Below are positions 41,822-51,562 of a DNA stretch of 64,000 nt, in pieces. The position numbers were made by a program, and so were the translations under genes. The stretch is from the NCBI GenBank assembly GCA_964580995.1, contig CAZOMV010000010.1:17554-81553 (forward strand). The letters are read 5' to 3'. How positions within the stretch are numbered: the first letter of the stretch is position 1; the number at the start of each line of letters is the position of its first letter. Below the pieces are notes generated by a model, which saw nothing but the letters and a program-made list of their open reading frames with translations, was not told the origin of the DNA and searched no databases. Origin of the DNA: JAKJEP01 sp964580995. GTDB taxonomy: Bacteria; Planctomycetota; Phycisphaerae; Sedimentisphaerales; SM23-30.

Positions 41822-44689
41822 TTACGGTATCAAACGAAGTTTCACTTTCGCAACTAAATCTTCCGCCGCCATCTCCTCACTGAGCAAATATACCGGCGAC
41901 TCTCCCAGCTCCATCGAATTCCGCTCCAAAGTTGCGCCTGCGATATTGCAGCCCCGAACCGCAGCGGGAATTTCCACCCCCCATCGTACCGAATCCCCAT
42001 CCGCCCTCGCCGCCCAGGCCGCCAGCACCGCCCGATCACCGCACTGAAAAGCATAACCATACACTTCATCCGTCCGCTGACCATTCACCACCGGCGGCTT
42101 TTTCCACTCTCCGGCAAATCGCGGCGCAGCCCCCAGCATATCCGCCAGCACCGCCTGCGCCACATACACCTTGCGCGGCACCCCTGCATACCCCAGCATC
42201 CACGATTCCAGATTCGCGATCTCACTGTTCACCTCACTGCTGACCCCCGCCCCATTATGATAAAATATCTTCTCCACGCCGTGGGCCAGCATAATCACGG
42301 CATACCGCACCAGGTAATCCCCCCCCTGTTTCTCATCCCGCAGCAGCCGGTTGGCCGCCCACGGATCCGGACTCACCACATAAGGCTGCCACGGCAGCTC
42401 ATCCGTACTGAAATACGCATATTCCGTCATCCAGATCGGCCGCCGGCCCGACGGACTTTTTTCCATCTCCGCCACCATCTCCGCCATCGGCTGAATATAT
42501 CCCTCCGGCCGGCGCAGGCCCGGATAGATATGCAGATTAAAGTAATCCACATAGTCCAGACCGCCCGCCTGAAAAAATTCCCGCGTCAGCAAATCCGGCC
42601 GCCCCGAAATCCCGCCAATCACCTTCGCCTCCGGGTCCGCCTGTTTAACCGCCTCGTACATCACCTTTAGCCACGAAATATAATCCTGTACCTCAAACCT
42701 CGCCCCGGGAAATCCCTCCGTGGCACAATCCAACTGCTCGACATTCGGAAAACTATGAGTCGTGTAAAATGGCTCGTTAAGATACTCCCATATCCTGATT
42801 TGAGATCGATAGTGTTCCACAACCTCCTGAATATACCGCCGGAAAACCTGGGGATCGCTGGGTGGATAGGCCATCCGTCCGTACAAATTGGCAAATCCGG
42901 CAAATCGTTCCGTAAGCTCCGCCGGGGCCGTGGTATTCCACTCCGCCGAGGGAAACGGGGGAAGCTGCTGCACCATCTGCATCCCGGTTCCCAATACCCG
43001 GTTAATGTGGCGGTCCGCCATCTCAAACTGAAACTGCCCCGGCTCCGGCTCGATATGCTGCCAGGTAAGCGCCCATTCCCTGGCCCACACCACCCCCGCT
43101 TTGCACAATTGCACACAATTGGTATCCGTGCCCGGGGCATGATTCACGCCAAAAACCGAATCCCTCTGCGAATAAGGCTCAATAACCGCCACCGGCACCC
43201 GATACTCCTTTTTCCGTCCCCCGCTCTCCCAACTGACAAACAGATTGTAATAGCCCTTGCCCAGCGGCAGCGGCCACACCACCTCCCCCTGGCCCCCGGC
43301 CGGCAGTTCCAGCCGCTGGACGCCCCGATACACCGTTTCATCAAAATAATCCGCCGCCCGCAAACCCACCTCCACACCGGCTCCCGCGGAAGTCCGGTTA
43401 TACCCGTAGAGCGTAACCCCTGTCGGCTCCCCCGCCGCAAATACATTCCCAAACTTGCCGGTACTGCATCCGATCTCCACCGGCTGACGCGTTTGAAATT
43501 CTCCCGCCTCCTCCGCCTCCTCCAGTTGCACCCCGTCAATCCAGACGGTGGCGTTGCTCTCCGGTTTGGCTCTCATATCCGGCCCCACCGCGACAAACGC
43601 ATACCGGCGGCTCGCCGCCACCCGAATCGAATACCGCTGCCACACAGTCGTCAGGACAGCCTCCTCCGCCCCGACCTCAACCCGATCCCGCGTAATATAA
43701 CTGCTGCCGTCATCCGTCCCCTGCAGCGGATCCGCAAATCGAATCTGCATCTTGACCGGCACCCCCTCCGTATCCGCCCGCATATAAGCGCTAAGCACAT
43801 AGGTACTGCCGGGCCGAACTTCCATCCACCCGACATTGGCCAGCAGCGGGGCATGCTGCAAGTTATAGTTCACCTGAAAAAAATCAAAGGAAGTAGCCGG
43901 CGTCTTGCCCGGCCCCAGCTCAATCCGCAAACAATGCTCACCCTCCCATGCCTGCCCCTTTTGAATCTCTCCGTAAAGTCCCGACAACCCCCCGATCCAG
44001 CCCGGCCGCTCTCCCAGCGAAGACCACCCCTCTGTTCCGCATTCAAAGCCGGCATTCGGCAGCAGATTCCGGCTGTGGATCCTTTCAATTCGATTGGTAT
44101 ATTCCAGATAAGGCTCCGCTGCCGCCGCCACTTCTACCTCGTCCAGCCAGAGCGTGCCCGTCGAGTCAAAATAAAACAGCAGCTCCGCCTCCCCCTCACC
44201 GACAAAACCCGCCTGAAAATACTTTTCGTAATACTGCCATTCTCCTCCCAGCGCCATCTGATAAAACAGCAGCGTCGTCTTCCAGTAATTGCCCTGCTGC
44301 GCAGCCGTTTGCAGCTCGGTCGTAATCATCCCCGGCTTCATTCCTTCCTGTCGCGCCCAGCAGGAAAACCGGTACCATTGCCCCTTTTGCAGCTCCATTT
44401 TTCCCGCTTGCACCAGCATCGCATACCCCAGCCGCGTTTGCCGCTGAAATAAACGGCATTCGAGCCTGGCCGACCGGCCGCTGACCATCCCCTCCGCTGG
44501 AGACAAGACCTGACGCACAGTCTCATCGCCCTGGGTTTTCCACCCGGCGATTTTTCCCTCCTCTACCTGCTCAAACGAGCCATTCCGGATCAGATTAACC
44601 GGCCCGGTAATCTCACCAGCCGAAACTGCTAAAATCTGACCCGCTGCCAAATATATTATGCTGAGAAAGAACTTTTTGCTGTAATCCAT
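41822..44689 (-). CDS. Secreted clan GH-A glycosidase (GH39-like) with two N-terminal CBM4/9-like domains
   Basis: A 955-residue paralog of the next gene in the operon. After a signal peptide (about 1-25) come two CBM4/9-like domains (about 30-200, LIRNGSFEQVEEGKIAGW; about 210-400, NLLPNAGFECGTEGWSS), the second closely matching the single domain of the paralog. The barrel carries WEYLNEPFYT (near 635) and PIWMTEYAYFS (near 753), the likely acid/base and nucleophile. It is the first gene of the three-gene operon running to 35100. The only SD-like sequence is a weak GAG before the ATG. The upstream 311-bp spacer is shared with the divergent GH2 gene. Confidence 0.85.
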   Translation of the reverse strand: MDYSKKFFLSIIYLAAGQILAVSAGEITGPVNLIRNGSFEQVEEGKIAGWKTQGDETVRQVLSPAEGMVSGRSARLECRLFQRQTRLGYAMLVQAGKMELQKGQWYRFSCWARQEGMKPGMITTELQTAAQQGNYWKTTLLFYQMALGGEWQYYEKYFQAGFVGEGEAELLFYFDSTGTLWLDEVEVAAAAEPYLEYTNRIERIHSRNLLPNAGFECGTEGWSSLGERPGWIGGLSGLYGEIQKGQAWEGEHCLRIELGPGKTPATSFDFFQVNYNLQHAPLLANVGWMEVRPGSTYVLSAYMRADTEGVPVKMQIRFADPLQGTDDGSSYITRDRVEVGAEEAVLTTVWQRYSIRVAASRRYAFVAVGPDMRAKPESNATVWIDGVQLEEAEEAGEFQTRQPVEIGCSTGKFGNVFAAGEPTGVTLYGYNRTSAGAGVEVGLRAADYFDETVYRGVQRLELPAGGQGEVVWPLPLGKGYYNLFVSWESGGRKKEYRVPVAVIEPYSQRDSVFGVNHAPGTDTNCVQLCKAGVVWAREWALTWQHIEPEPGQFQFEMADRHINRVLGTGMQMVQQLPPFPSAEWNTTAPAELTERFAGFANLYGRMAYPPSDPQVFRRYIQEVVEHYRSQIRIWEYLNEPFYTTHSFPNVEQLDCATEGFPGARFEVQDYISWLKVMYEAVKQADPEAKVIGGISGRPDLLTREFFQAGGLDYVDYFNLHIYPGLRRPEGYIQPMAEMVAEMEKSPSGRRPIWMTEYAYFSTDELPWQPYVVSPDPWAANRLLRDEKQGGDYLVRYAVIMLAHGVEKIFYHNGAGVSSEVNSEIANLESWMLGYAGVPRKVYVAQAVLADMLGAAPRFAGEWKKPPVVNGQRTDEVYGYAFQCGDRAVLAAWAARADGDSVRWGVEIPAAVRGCNIAGATLERNSMELGESPVYLLSEEMAAEDLVAKVKLRLIP

Positions 44690-45000
44690 TGTTCACTCGC
44701 TTTTTACATATACCCATCCCCATTAAACTCCTGTAATTTTCTCTCCCCGGATAATTTTACTCCCTTCCAAACCGATTCAGTTCGTTTTGTTTAAGTTAAA
44801 TAAATCCTATAGCAATAACGTTATTTCATATTTAAACCTTTCCTTGACTATAATTCAAGATAAAAACATATATTTTCTTTTTCCCTTGTATTTTTTTCAT
44901 TATTTCATATCATTCTGCATTACCGATATTGCTTCTCGACAAAAAATTTATCCTTTGCGGCTAGACACTCGAATAAACCGGCTTTTTTGGAGCTTATAAC
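44690..45000. other. AT-rich divergent control region between the GH-A operon and GH2
   Basis: No gene. Marked AT-rich stretch with a perfect 12-bp palindrome at 44814-44825 and TTGACT at 44844-44849 without a good -10. GGAG before ATG 45001 serves the GH2 gene. Confidence 0.55.
44814..44825. promoter_or_regulatory. Palindrome AATAACGTTATT, possible operator
   Basis: A perfect 12-bp palindrome with a central CG and ACGT core, as in many LacI-family operators. It lies about midway between two divergent hydrolase transcription units. A single site only; no LacI-type regulator is present in the window. Confidence 0.35.
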
Positions 45001-48000
45001 ATGAAAACAGGAATCCCAATCGTCATTTTGACAATATTATTGTTTGTCTATCCTCACTTCACGAAAGCCGTTGATCCCACCCCGAAGGAAATGGCCCAGG
45101 CCCAGCACTTTGTGGCGGAAAAGTTTGGTAGTCTTTCTGCCGCACCCCGTCAGACGATCAGCCTGGACGGCACATGGAACTTCAGCACCGATCCCGATAA
45201 TCGCGGCGAAACCGAAAAATGGTACCTCCCCGACGCTAAGCTCCCCCCCATGCCGCTGCCGGGCTACGCCCCGACCGCCAACGGTACGATTCATGTACCC
45301 GGCATCTGGGACAATCAGGGTTACGGCACCGAAACCGACAAGGTCCACCACAATTTCATTGGCAAAGGCTGGTACAAACGGCAGGTCGAAATACCCTCCT
45401 CCTGGGCCGGCCAGCATGCCTTCCTGATGATCACCGGCGCCAGCCGCTACACCAAAGTCTGGCTCGACGATCACTTCCTGGGCGAGCACATCGGCTTTTT
45501 GTCCGTTCAGGAATACGATTTGACACCTTACCTGGCCCCCGGCCAGACCGTCACTCTGACCATCCAGGTGGACTCGAAACAGCGCTGGGAGGTCGATGCC
45601 CTGTACGGCGCCTGCACCCTGGCGGATTTCATGGATATCCCCTGGGGCGGCATCTGGGGGCATGTATTCATGGAGGCACGGGCCGATGTCTGGCTGAGCG
45701 AGCTGTTTGTCCAGCCCGATCTATCTGACTCCACCTGTTCCGCCAGCGCTGTGTTCAACGGCAAGACCGGCACCGCCGATACCGCGCAACTGGAAGTATT
45801 TGCTGCCGACGGCCGGTGCGTGGCGGACGCCCTGTTGAAAATGGATCCGCAAATTACCGCCGGCCAGACCATAACCCTCCAGGCCGCCATTCCCGAGGCG
45901 AAACCCTGGACCCCCGATAGTCCAACGCTTTATACGGCCCGGCTGAGCCTGCTGCAAAAAGATCAGGTCCTGGACGCGGTGGAAAGCCGCTTCGGGATGC
46001 GGCAATTCTCCATCGACGGCCCCTACCTCCTGCTCAACGGCAAACGGCTCATGCTGTGCGGGTATGGCGACGACCACATCTACCCCGAACAGATGGCCAT
46101 GCCCAGCGACAAGGACCTGCACCTCGCCCGCCTCCGCACCATCAAATCCTACGGCTTCAACCACGTCCGCCATCACAGCTCCATCATGCCCCCGGAATAC
46201 TACCAGGCCTGCGACGAACTCGGCATCATCACTACCGCCGAATTTCCGATCTGTTATCATATCTACCTGCCCGGCGTCGGCACCACCTGGCTGAAATCTG
46301 TCCCCGCCGACACCGACCCCAATCTTGCCATTGAAACGTATGGACGTGAGTGGGCCGCCGTAATCAAACAATACCGAAACCATCCTTCCATTCTCAGTTG
46401 GGTCATGGGCAACGAGCTGACCCAGTATGACAGTCTTGCCAAGCCGACCGCCCTGTTCACCGAAATCGCCCGCCGGCTGGATCCCCGCCGCTTTTTCATA
46501 GATTCGGATGGCGTCGCGGACAGCATTCTTCCGAATCCCCAGGCGGATCGCAGCACGCTGGATTTCTATACCATTCAGTTCAACGAATGGGGCGCCAATC
46601 CCATCGACAACCCCGCCAAGTTCCACACCCCCCGGCCCCTCAAGCCCGTCATTTCCCACGAGGCGGGCAATTACGTCACCTTCTCCCGTCCCGATTTAGC
46701 CGATCAGTTTCAGCACAACATCAAACCCTTCTGGCTGACCGGGGGCCTGGCCAAACTGGAAAAGCTGGGCCTGCTGGCCGAAGCGGATCAATGGGCCGAA
46801 AAATCCGAACGCCTCTACGCCCTCTGCCACAAATTCAACCTGGAAGCCCTCCGCCTCAATCCCTATATCTGCGGCTACCACTGGTGGTTATTCCAGGACT
46901 ACTGGACCAGTTCCAACGGCCTCGTGGACCACTACTTCCGTCCCAAATCCATCACCCCCGCCGAAGTTTTACAATTCAACAACAATGTGGTACTCCTGCA
47001 GGATGGCCTCCAGCGAACCTATCGCGGCCGCACCCGCCTGGACCTGAAACTCCTGGTCTCGAATTTCTCTTCCGGGCCGCTGCCCGGCGATCTTGCCTGG
47101 GAGGTCAAAGCCGCCGATCAATCGCTAGCCAGACAACAAATCCCGCTGCAACCGGTCCCCCAGGGCGAACTGGCTGAAATCACCCCCATCGGCCTGGATC
47201 TGCCGGACATCGCCGCCCCTGCGAAACTGAAAATTACCGTAGAGCTGAACGCCGGGGATAAACATTTCACCAACGAGTGGACCTCCTGGCTTTATCCCTC
47301 TGCGATTTCCCCCGCATCCGGTTCCGTACCCCTCTTTGCGGATGAAATCTATCTCCAGAAGTTTCCCGGCTGGAATCTTCAGCCCCTGCCCGCCTCCGGC
47401 GACCTGGCCGGCCGCGCTGTGTACCTGACCAGTTGTCTCTCCGATCCGCGGATCGTCGATGCCCTCCAGCGGGGCGCCGGTGTGGTAGCCCTCGAAGGCG
47501 CCGGCCAATTCCTGAAATCCACCGCCGTCACCTTTCGAACCAGTTGGTGGCGGGCCGACGAAAACAAAAACCAAACAGGGACATTTGTTTATGACCATCC
47601 CGTAACCCGCTCCCTCGCCCCGGATGGCTGGTGCGACGCCGGCTGGTTCCACCTGATCGAAGGCGCCCTGAAATTCAACCTGGAAAACGCTCCCGCTCGT
47701 CCCCGTGTCATCCTCCGTGCCCTGCCCGGCATAATTACCGTCGCCGATGAGTCCCTCCTCTTCGAAGTAGGCGTCGGCAAGGGAAGCCTCCTGGTCAGCG
47801 GCCTGAATCACCAACAGGCCCAGGGCCGGCCGGAAAACGAATGGCTGATCGCCCGCCTGCTCGATTATGCCGCCGCCTTCCCCCAGCCCGCCTCCGCCTG
47901 GCCGGCCTCTTTTCTCTCCGTGGTATCCATTGCTCCCGAGGGTTGTCTGCCCGGTTACCGCCGCCTCCTGACCAACGAAGGAGAAGACGCCAACTGGTAT

Positions 48001-48414
48001 TCCTATCGCGAAGACCGTGCCCGCGTCCTGGTCTGCCGCCAAACCCAGCCCGGCCACCGCGTAACCTGGCTAACCGCTCCGGTCCCCGCCGAACCCTCAG
48101 CCGATCCGGTCACCTTTGTCTTCGCCGGCGGCCTGGGCTTCAGCTCCGAGCCGAAAACCGAAGGCTTCGTTCTGGAAATCAACGGCCAGGAGATGATCCG
48201 CTTCGACATGCCCGCCCCCGACCGCTGGCAAAGCGACGACCGCCAGGTGGAACTGCGTTTCGTCCCCTCACGCACCGTCACCGTGGACCAGTTCGGCCTC
48301 TTCCACCTGACCGTCCCGCGTAAAATGCTGGAGCCGGGCGCCCCCTGCCGCCTGAGCGTCCGCTCCCTCGGTTCCGGCAGCCAGCGATGGTTCGGTCTCA
48401 ATCCCTATTTTTGA
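45001..48414 (+). CDS. Secreted glycoside hydrolase family 2 enzyme
   Basis: A 1137-residue protein with a signal peptide (about 1-23). It has a sugar-binding domain (about 95-230: GWYKRQVEIPSSW, VWLDDHFLGEH), an Ig-like domain (235-330), and a TIM barrel (about 335-640) with probable acid/base E472 in MGNELTQYD and probable nucleophile E554 in VISHEAGNY, 82 residues apart as usual for GH2. Downstream are beta domains and a region (about 780-950) resembling a glutamine-amidotransferase-like fold, as in large beta-galactosidase-like proteins. The Trp-rich FQDYWTSSNGLVDHYF after the nucleophile is typical. The substrate could be a beta-galactoside, glucuronide or mannoside. The next gene is 50 bp downstream on the same strand. 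Confidence 0.9.
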   Translation: MKTGIPIVILTILLFVYPHFTKAVDPTPKEMAQAQHFVAEKFGSLSAAPRQTISLDGTWNFSTDPDNRGETEKWYLPDAKLPPMPLPGYAPTANGTIHVPGIWDNQGYGTETDKVHHNFIGKGWYKRQVEIPSSWAGQHAFLMITGASRYTKVWLDDHFLGEHIGFLSVQEYDLTPYLAPGQTVTLTIQVDSKQRWEVDALYGACTLADFMDIPWGGIWGHVFMEARADVWLSELFVQPDLSDSTCSASAVFNGKTGTADTAQLEVFAADGRCVADALLKMDPQITAGQTITLQAAIPEAKPWTPDSPTLYTARLSLLQKDQVLDAVESRFGMRQFSIDGPYLLLNGKRLMLCGYGDDHIYPEQMAMPSDKDLHLARLRTIKSYGFNHVRHHSSIMPPEYYQACDELGIITTAEFPICYHIYLPGVGTTWLKSVPADTDPNLAIETYGREWAAVIKQYRNHPSILSWVMGNELTQYDSLAKPTALFTEIARRLDPRRFFIDSDGVADSILPNPQADRSTLDFYTIQFNEWGANPIDNPAKFHTPRPLKPVISHEAGNYVTFSRPDLADQFQHNIKPFWLTGGLAKLEKLGLLAEADQWAEKSERLYALCHKFNLEALRLNPYICGYHWWLFQDYWTSSNGLVDHYFRPKSITPAEVLQFNNNVVLLQDGLQRTYRGRTRLDLKLLVSNFSSGPLPGDLAWEVKAADQSLARQQIPLQPVPQGELAEITPIGLDLPDIAAPAKLKITVELNAGDKHFTNEWTSWLYPSAISPASGSVPLFADEIYLQKFPGWNLQPLPASGDLAGRAVYLTSCLSDPRIVDALQRGAGVVALEGAGQFLKSTAVTFRTSWWRADENKNQTGTFVYDHPVTRSLAPDGWCDAGWFHLIEGALKFNLENAPARPRVILRALPGIITVADESLLFEVGVGKGSLLVSGLNHQQAQGRPENEWLIARLLDYAAAFPQPASAWPASFLSVVSIAPEGCLPGYRRLLTNEGEDANWYSYREDRARVLVCRQTQPGHRVTWLTAPVPAEPSADPVTFVFAGGLGFSSEPKTEGFVLEINGQEMIRFDMPAPDRWQSDDRQVELRFVPSRTVTVDQFGLFHLTVPRKMLEPGAPCRLSVRSLGSGSQRWFGLNPYF

Positions 48415-48464
48415 AAGGAAGGGTTTTGTCAACCCTGCGCAAAAACTTAATCGAGGACAAAGGT

Positions 48465-50438
48465 ATGATGAGATCGCGTTCTTACCAATTCAGTCTTCTA
48501 TGTCTTCTGGCGTTGCAATTGCTAAGCGACGGTTCGGCAAGTGCCGGCAATAGCGACGGTGACACTCTGTGCCTCGCCCGCGATGGAAAGACGGACTATG
48601 TGATCGTTGCGGGAAACTCCGCAAATGCCGCCGAGACCTTCGCAATTGAGGAACTTCGCAGCTACCTGGAGAAGGCCGCCGCCGCTGGCTTTACGGTCAC
48701 CCAGGAGTCCGATCTGCCCTCCGGCGTGCATGGGATTTATGTCGGCTGGACCGAGTTTTCTCGCAGCCAGAACATCGATTCCTCGAAGCTGGACGAACAG
48801 GAGTGGGTCATTAAGACCGTCGGGCAGGATCTGGTTCTGACCGGCGGCCGGCCGGTGGGATCGCTCTATGCGGTTTACGAGTTCCTGGAAAACCAGGTCG
48901 GTTGCCGATGGCTCGACCGCGACACCGAAATCGTGCCTCACCGTCCCGCCCTGACGATCTCGAAGCTGGAAGTCCGGACCAAGCCGACGTTCCGATATCG
49001 TACCATCTACACGGGATTGTCGGCGGTTACGAATTCCAGCGATGTGCTTGCCCGGGAAGGCTTGTTTCAGGAACGCAACAAATCGACCGACCCACTGACG
49101 AAGTTCGGACCTGTTCCACACGGCTCGCCCGGCCCTCACCATACCTTCTACGCTTATTCGATCCATTTTCCCGACGATCATCCCGAGTATTTTTCCATGA
49201 ATGCGGAGGGAAAGAGGGAACGCGCCACCAGTGGTGTTGGTCCCGGCCAGTTTTGTCTGACGAATCCGGAGGTTCGCAAACTACTACTGACGATATTGAA
49301 AAACTTTATCGCGCAAGATCGCCAGAGCGCAGCGAAGGCCGGCCGACCGGCGCCCCGGATTTACGACATCAGCCAAAACGACAATGGCTCTTTTTGCGTA
49401 TGCCCCGCCTGCCAGGCCTTCGTCGAAAAAGAAGGCTCACAAAGTGCTTTGTTGATCGACTGTATCAACGAACTGGCGGATGGTATAAGGGACGAGTATC
49501 CGGACGTGTTAATCATGACGTTTGCCTACTACTACACGCTGAAACCGCCTAAGAACGTGAAGCCGCGTGACAATGTCATGATTCGCCTGGCGCAGGGGAA
49601 CGGGGAATGGACACCGGGCGCGGAGGCGGCGAAGTGCGGCGCCGATTTCTTCCGGCCCATGTCGCATCCTATCAATCGCATCCTTTGCGATGACCTTATA
49701 AGCTGGGCGCAGCTCGCCAAACATATGGCAATCTGGGACTACTGGGTTCTGTATCCGGTCGGTGGTGCGTTTCCAACCCCCTACTTTCCGACCCCCTACG
49801 TCAACGCGGCCTGTCTCCAGCCGGACTTGCAGCTTTTCGCGAATAATCACGTGGACAACGTTTTCGTCGAATGCGAGGATCCGGATCGGGTTTTGAGTTT
49901 CTCGACATTGAAACTCTGGCTGGGGCAGAAACTTCTCCAGAATCCCAACCAACCGCTTGAACCGCTGCTGAATAGCTTCATGGAAGGGTATTACGGTTCC
50001 GCCGCACCGAAAATGAGGGAATACCTGGCTTACCTGGAGGAGCGTATTGCCGCCGCGCCGGAAACCATGAACCTTTCCTCCCAGCCCGCCCCGTCAGGTC
50101 GCCCCTATCTGGACCTTGAGTTCTTCATCACCGCCCACCGTCTGTTGACCGAAGCGGAACAGGCGTGCCCGGACGATCCGAATGCCCTTGCGCACGTTAG
50201 ACAGGAATGGATTCCGGTGGATGCGGCGATCTGCAACCTATGGCTGACATTGGAGCGGCAGTTGCCCCAGGGGCAGGCCATGCCGTTTGACCGCGGTACA
50301 ATTCTGCAACACTACACGGACATCCGATCCGCCGTGCTGGAGCAATTCTACTACGGAAACATCCCCGCACAAATCAAAAGCGACATGGAAAGGGACATAA
50401 AACGGTATGGTGAACTTCCGGCGCAGGCGCGGAATTAG
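48465..50438 (+). CDS. Secreted DUF4838 protein with GH67-type N-terminal domain
   Basis: 657 residues from ATG 48465 (or 48468), preferred over upstream in-frame starts that overlap the GH2 gene, since a signal peptide follows (FSLLCLLALQLLSDGSASAG) and GAGG lies about 8 bases before it. Residues about 30-140 resemble the alpha-glucuronidase (GH67) N-terminal domain (FAIEELRSYLEKA, GIYVGWTEF). The DUF4838 core (about 200-480) has DDHPEYFSMN, QNDNGSFCVCPACQ and IMTFAYYYTLKPP. DUF4838 proteins are presumed glycoside hydrolases common in Planctomycetes and Bacteroidetes; activity is unproven. It ends 54 bp from the convergent hydrolase operon. Confidence 0.88.
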   Translation: MMRSRSYQFSLLCLLALQLLSDGSASAGNSDGDTLCLARDGKTDYVIVAGNSANAAETFAIEELRSYLEKAAAAGFTVTQESDLPSGVHGIYVGWTEFSRSQNIDSSKLDEQEWVIKTVGQDLVLTGGRPVGSLYAVYEFLENQVGCRWLDRDTEIVPHRPALTISKLEVRTKPTFRYRTIYTGLSAVTNSSDVLAREGLFQERNKSTDPLTKFGPVPHGSPGPHHTFYAYSIHFPDDHPEYFSMNAEGKRERATSGVGPGQFCLTNPEVRKLLLTILKNFIAQDRQSAAKAGRPAPRIYDISQNDNGSFCVCPACQAFVEKEGSQSALLIDCINELADGIRDEYPDVLIMTFAYYYTLKPPKNVKPRDNVMIRLAQGNGEWTPGAEAAKCGADFFRPMSHPINRILCDDLISWAQLAKHMAIWDYWVLYPVGGAFPTPYFPTPYVNAACLQPDLQLFANNHVDNVFVECEDPDRVLSFSTLKLWLGQKLLQNPNQPLEPLLNSFMEGYYGSAAPKMREYLAYLEERIAAAPETMNLSSQPAPSGRPYLDLEFFITAHRLLTEAEQACPDDPNALAHVRQEWIPVDAAICNLWLTLERQLPQGQAMPFDRGTILQHYTDIRSAVLEQFYYGNIPAQIKSDMERDIKRYGELPAQARN

Positions 50439-50492
50439 CGCATCCAGAATCGGCTTGATCCACCGATTATTGATGCCAATGATAGGCCGGGT

Positions 50493-51524
50493 TTATTTGG
50501 TAACAAATCCCAGCCCCCTCAGCCACTGCACACATAATCCCGGCCACGCCTTCGCTTCCGGGTGATCCTTCGCCAGCCCCAACCCATGTGCCCCATGCGG
50601 AAATACGTGCAGCTCGAACGGCACCTTATTCCTGCTCAGCGACAGTGCCAATAGCAGACTGTTCTCCACCGGCACTCCCGCATCTTCCGCTGTATGCCAG
50701 ATAAAACTCGGACAGGTATCCTTCGTAACCCGGTTTTCCAGACTCATATAATTCCGCAGTTCCTCCTCCGGGTTCTCCCCCAGCAGATTCACCATCGAAC
50801 CCTGATGCCGGAACTCCCCAAACGAAATCACCGGATAACACGCAATCAGCGCGTTCGGCCGGCATGACTGCTTGTCCACCGGATCCGCCGCCTCCGGATA
50901 CCCCGCATCAAAAATCGTCGCCGCCGATACCGCCAGATGCCCCCCCGCGCTGAATCCCAGAATCCCGATCCGGCTCGGATCGATCCGCCACTCTCCGGCA
51001 CAACTGCGCACCAGCCGGATCGCCCGCTGGGCATCCCCCAGCGGCACCGGATGCTTGTACGGCGCCACCCGGTACTGCAAGACAAAAGCCGATACTCCCG
51101 CCCCGTTCAGCCACTCCGCGATCGGCCCGCCTTCATAATCCGCCAGCCCGCTGTACCCACCGCCCGGGCACACCACCACCGCCGCAAACGGCCCCGCCCC
51201 TTCCACCAGATACGGTGTGATTGTGGGTTTATCCGCCGGAGTCTCAGCCACCGCACCCGGCGCTGGTCCATCCCATAACAGACGTGGCGGCAATACTTTA
51301 GCTATCGGCGCCGGTACTGGGGGTACGGCTGGCGCGGGTGCCGGTGCCGCAGGGGCCGCCGGAGGTGCGGCTGGTGCCGCTGCCGGGGGGGCCGCCGGCG
51401 CCGGAGCCGCTGGGGGTGCCGCCGGGGTCTCACCTTCCGCCAGCAAAACTCCTGCCCCAAAAAACAACCCCGCCAGCATGGCTAACGCCAATCCTATTCT
51501 TTTCTTGGTTGCCTGACTTCTCAC
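50493..51524 (-). CDS. Secreted alpha/beta hydrolase (esterase-like) with Ala/Pro linker
   Basis: 343 residues from GTG 51524, chosen because AAGGAG lies 7 bases upstream; an upstream TTG in frame (51542) has no such site. After the signal peptide there is a 40-residue run of only Ala and Pro (with few others), then an alpha/beta hydrolase: oxyanion PGGGYSG, nucleophile GFSAGG (Ser192), probable Asp281 and His313 (FPHGAHG). It belongs to the BD-FAE/acetyl-esterase-like group, often active on acetylated or feruloylated polysaccharides. It is the last gene of a three-gene minus operon with a GH95-like enzyme and a beta-helix/EEP protein. The Ala/Pro run probably acts as a flexible spacer. Confidence 0.87.
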   Translation of the reverse strand: MRSQATKKRIGLALAMLAGLFFGAGVLLAEGETPAAPPAAPAPAAPPAAAPAAPPAAPAAPAPAPAVPPVPAPIAKVLPPRLLWDGPAPGAVAETPADKPTITPYLVEGAGPFAAVVVCPGGGYSGLADYEGGPIAEWLNGAGVSAFVLQYRVAPYKHPVPLGDAQRAIRLVRSCAGEWRIDPSRIGILGFSAGGHLAVSAATIFDAGYPEAADPVDKQSCRPNALIACYPVISFGEFRHQGSMVNLLGENPEEELRNYMSLENRVTKDTCPSFIWHTAEDAGVPVENSLLLALSLSRNKVPFELHVFPHGAHGLGLAKDHPEAKAWPGLCVQWLRGLGFVTK

Positions 51525-51562
51525 GCATAATCTCCTTATCAACTCAGCTATCTATACACGCA

